Positions 14,443 through 16,285 of a DNA stretch of 16,285 bases are shown one piece after another (positions within the stretch are counted from its first letter, which is position 1; every line of letters begins with the position of its first letter). The position numbers and the translations under genes were made by a program. The notes beneath the pieces were generated by a model, which worked only from the letters and a program-made list of their open reading frames with translations, had not been told where the DNA came from and searched no databases. This DNA comes from an uncultured Eubacteriales bacterium (GTDB lineage: Bacteria > Bacillota > Clostridia > Oscillospirales > CAG-272), in contig CAKRSS010000044.1 in assembly GCA_934401725.1 (NCBI GenBank), positions 1 to 16,285 of the forward strand. Reading direction: 5' to 3'.

Positions 14443-14480
14443 GGGCAGACCCCCGAAAAAGCGGGTCTGCCCAATTTTTT
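14443..14480 (+). terminator. Intrinsic terminator of lysS
   Basis: GGGCAGACCC (14443-14452) and GGGTCTGCCC (14463-14472) form a perfect 10-bp stem with a 10-base loop, followed by AATTTTTT. Confidence 0.93.
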
Positions 14481-14505
14481 GAAAAAACTAAAAAATTTCG
14501 CGGAA

Positions 14506-14587
14506 TTTGGTGCAAAAAAGCCGCAAAAAGCCTTGTGGCGCAAGGGTTTTCGGACATTTTTGCAAAAAACGCAGTAATTGCACCAAA
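14506..14587. repeat. 10-bp inverted repeat upstream of the surface-protein promoter
   Basis: TTTGGTGCAA (14506-14515) is exactly inverted as TTGCACCAAA (14578-14587), 4 bases before the -35 box. Between them lie a small CCTTG/CAAGG hairpin (14531-14545) and GCAAAAA/TTTTTGC pairing. It could be a paired regulator site or a remnant of inserted DNA. Nothing coding is seen in 14481-14591. Confidence 0.55.
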
Positions 14588-14591
14588 CGGC

Positions 14592-14620
14592 TTGACATTA
14601 CGCCCATTTTATGCTACAAT
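14592..14620 (+). promoter_or_regulatory. Strong promoter of the surface-protein transcript
   Basis: TTGACA (14592-14597) and TACAAT (14615-14620) are 17 bases apart, with TG at 14612-14613. Transcription near 14627 leaves a leader of about 190 bases before the main start. Confidence 0.88.
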
Positions 14621-14652
14621 GGTCGTATCTGATGGCAGGATTGCAAATTGAT

Positions 14653-14692
14653 TGAGCGGACAAAGCCTACATATCATATAGTGTCCGCCTCA
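14653..14692 (+). promoter_or_regulatory. Stem-loop in the leader of the surface-protein gene
   Basis: TGAGCGGACA (14653-14662) pairs with TGTCCGCCTCA (14682-14692) with one bulged C. The 19-base loop is AT-rich. It sits just upstream of the leader ORF's ribosome binding site. I do not recognise it as a known riboswitch. Confidence 0.55.
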
Positions 14693-14715
14693 TGAGCGCT
14701 TGGAGGTGACAGGGA

Positions 14716-14820
14716 ATGGCGACTGTGAGCTCTGCCAGCGCGCCGGGGGACCCCGGCAAAGGTGAGGATGCCCCGCACCCACCCGCGGGCAAATATTACA
14801 ACGAAGGAAAAACTGTATGA
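14716..14820 (+). CDS. 34-residue leader ORF coupled to the surface-protein gene
   Basis: GGAGG (14702-14706) stands 9 bases before an ATG that opens 34 codons. The TGA stop (14818-14820) overlaps the ATG (14817-14819) of the surface-protein gene. The product begins MATVSSASAPGDPGKG and has no signal peptide or known motif; Gly, Pro and Lys are frequent. Its mRNA holds two hairpins, GCCGGGG/CCCCGGC (14742-14757) and TGCCCCGC/GCGGGCA (about 14769-14792). The second lies just before the main gene's AAGGA (14804-14808). Ribosomes reading the ORF would melt that hairpin, so translational coupling or a sensing leader peptide is plausible. Whether a stable peptide is made is unknown, and the ORF could be a chance reading of a structured leader. 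Confidence 0.5.
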   Translation: MATVSSASAPGDPGKGEDAPHPPAGKYYNEGKTV

Positions 14821-16285
14821 AAATGAATTTGAAACATCGTGTTTTGAGCATCATCCTTGCGCTCGTCATGGTGCTTTCGATTGCTCCGGTGGCGATTTTC
14901 GCGGAGGGTGCAACAGGAAGTGTCGTTGCTGAAGTCAACGGCGTTGGCTACGCATCTCTCGCAGATGCTATCAAAGCGTCTCAGTCCGGCGACACCATCA
15001 AGTTGCTGAAGGATGTCAATCTCGGCACCAGCAAGGTGAGCTTCTACAATGGTTCTGTCACAAATCTAACCTTTGATTTGGGCGGACACAAGATCACCTC
15101 AGCGGTTGCTGGCAATGGCACGGTCATCGCCTCGAAGGCAGGACTCGTCATCAAGAACGGCACGATCGAGAACACCTCTACGGGAACCAAGACCGCGACT
15201 TCTGCGATCTATGTGACCGGCGGTGGTTCGACCACGCTCGAGAATGTGACGCTGGTTTCCAACAAGAGCGGTCTCTATGTTTGCAATTCGATAACCAATA
15301 CAGCTTCTGTTACCGTCGATATCGGGGAAGGAACTGTTACGAATGGCACAGAATCCGGTGTCTATATTGAAAAGCAAACAAAAGGTAGCGGTACGAAGCT
15401 ACCGCAGATAACACTTAATATCAATGGTGGAACGATCAACGGTACAAAGGACGGTGTGAAGGTTGCAAGTAACAGTAGCCCCTCCACGGTCAAAACCAAT
15501 ATTACCGGCGGTACTGTAAGCAGTGTAAATATCATTTCCCTCAGCTCTACTTACCCAGCGACGCTTGAGATTTCCGGTGGTACAGTTGAAGGAACTTTGA
15601 CCTGTAACGGTCCCAGCGAGATCACCGTCAAAGACGGTATATTCAATGGTGAGGTGAAGATGCTCGGCACCAACGGCACGATCTCCATCTCCGGCGGTAC
15701 GTTCAAGAACGAAGTTTCTAAGGACTACTTGGCAAGTGGATTTACCCTTGAAAAGAATGCTGATGGCACCTACGGCGTAAAGCCTGAGGTCAGCTACGTA
15801 GCCTCCGTCAACGGGACTAAGTATAAGACATTTGCAGAAGCTCTCGCGGCTGCAAAAGACAATGACACCATCACCCTTCTTGACGATGTCACAGTTGACA
15901 CTAAGATTAGCATCAACAAGGCAATCACCCTCGACCTGAACGGCAAAACGCTCACCGGCACGGCGTATCGGACGATTGAGCTGACTTCGACCGGCGATCT
16001 GGCTGTGAAGGATAGCCTTGGCGGCGGCAAGATCGTCAACAGCTATTCTGGAAGCGCTTACCCAAGCACGGTTTATCTCAACGGCGCAGGCGCAGCGCTT
16101 ACGCTGGAAAGCGGCACGATCGAGAGCGACCCCAACGTGACCAGCCTTCAGTCTGTTGCGATCAACAGCGAGAAGAGCAAGACCTGCACCGTGAACATCA
16201 AGGGCGGCAGCGTTGTCGTTCCCGAAGCTGCAACGAATGGTCGCTCCATCGTTGCCAGCACGAATAGTATGACGCTGAATATCAG
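14817..16285 (+). CDS. Secreted repetitive surface protein, beta-helix type (3' end beyond window)
   Basis: The frame is open for 489 codons to the window edge. Residues 1-29 form a clear signal peptide: MKMNLKHR, a hydrophobic stretch, then VAIFA|EG. A unit beginning VAEVNGVGYASLADAIKASQSGDTIKLLKDV (about 37-67) recurs as VASVNGTKYKTFAEALAAAKDNDTITLLDDV (about 328-358). Both are followed by a strand-rich LTFDLGGHKIT / ITLDLNGKTLTG segment, so the protein is built of units of about 290 residues. Between them, short strands with GGT(I/V/F) recur (INGGTING, ITGGTVSS, ISGGTVEG, ISGGTFKN), as in right-handed beta-helix (pectin-lyase-like) proteins. A cell-wall anchor would lie beyond the window. 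It is probably an adhesin or glycan-binding surface protein; enzyme activity cannot be judged. Base composition is lower in GC than the upstream genes. Confidence 0.88.
   Translation, partial: MKMNLKHRVLSIILALVMVLSIAPVAIFAEGATGSVVAEVNGVGYASLADAIKASQSGDTIKLLKDVNLGTSKVSFYNGSVTNLTFDLGGHKITSAVAGNGTVIASKAGLVIKNGTIENTSTGTKTATSAIYVTGGGSTTLENVTLVSNKSGLYVCNSITNTASVTVDIGEGTVTNGTESGVYIEKQTKGSGTKLPQITLNINGGTINGTKDGVKVASNSSPSTVKTNITGGTVSSVNIISLSSTYPATLEISGGTVEGTLTCNGPSEITVKDGIFNGEVKMLGTNGTISISGGTFKNEVSKDYLASGFTLEKNADGTYGVKPEVSYVASVNGTKYKTFAEALAAAKDNDTITLLDDVTVDTKISINKAITLDLNGKTLTGTAYRTIELTSTGDLAVKDSLGGGKIVNSYSGSAYPSTVYLNGAGAALTLESGTIESDPNVTSLQSVAINSEKSKTCTVNIKGGSVVVPEAATNGRSIVASTNSMTLNI

Noticed and set aside
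14627..14816. c-di-GMP, c-di-AMP, cobalamin or twister-type RNA in the surface-gene leader
   Set aside because: I compared the conserved cores I remember with the leader. None fits well enough to name, so it is left as an unrecognised structured leader.
1..16285. CRISPR array, tRNA or rRNA genes, transposase genes
   Set aside because: No regularly spaced repeats, cloverleaf sequences, rRNA-like stretches or transposase motifs were found on either strand by eye.

Overview
The window reads as GC-rich chromosomal DNA of a gut-type Bacillota, most likely class Clostridia (Oscillospirales or a relative). This rests on strong AGGAGG-type ribosome binding sites, near-consensus sigma-A promoters with 17-base spacers, ATA codons used freely despite high GC, a DUF5685-like protein beside a J-domain protein, ECF S components and a class II LysRS. 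The organism is inferred by eye, not from a search.

Layout. Bases 1-253 hold no convincing protein gene but look like a compact folded RNA with its own hairpin/T-run end. It is possibly a solitary omega/HEARO-like RNA, which is uncertain. Bases 254-519 hold a 14-bp hairpin, a worn copy of a dispersed intergenic repeat and the terminator of the next gene. A GH4 glycosidase (melA-like) lies on the minus strand (520-1848), with a near-consensus promoter and an operator-like palindrome. Divergent from it, 2060-8520 is one tightly packed plus-strand block of eight genes: DUF5685-like protein, J-domain protein with a Cys-rich tail, small membrane protein, glycerophosphodiester phosphodiesterase, HAD phosphatase, peptidase T, RadC-like JAB protein and SGNH hydrolase. 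It converges on a minus-strand sialidase/BNR-like gene (8628-9596) that has a perfect TTGACA-17-TATAAT promoter.

The 467-base divergent region 9597-10063 contains a roughly 200-base imperfect hairpin bounded by inverted copies of a 17-bp sequence. That sequence occurs four times in the window, always between genes. After it comes a methionine operon: metY, metA and an ECF S component. MetA carries Glu111, Cys142, His235 and Glu237, which predicts acetyl transfer and matches the O-acetylhomoserine sulfhydrylase next door. A terminator separates this operon from lysS, which has its own extended -10 promoter and terminator.

The last 1.8 kb differs in character. An inverted repeat and a strong promoter precede a structured leader of about 190 bases. 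The leader carries a 34-codon ORF with its own good ribosome binding site, and its stop overlaps the start of a large secreted beta-helix-type surface protein. That gene is open to the window edge and has lower GC than its neighbours.

The most interesting features are the candidate RNA at the left edge, the dispersed palindromic repeat family and the coupled leader ORF.
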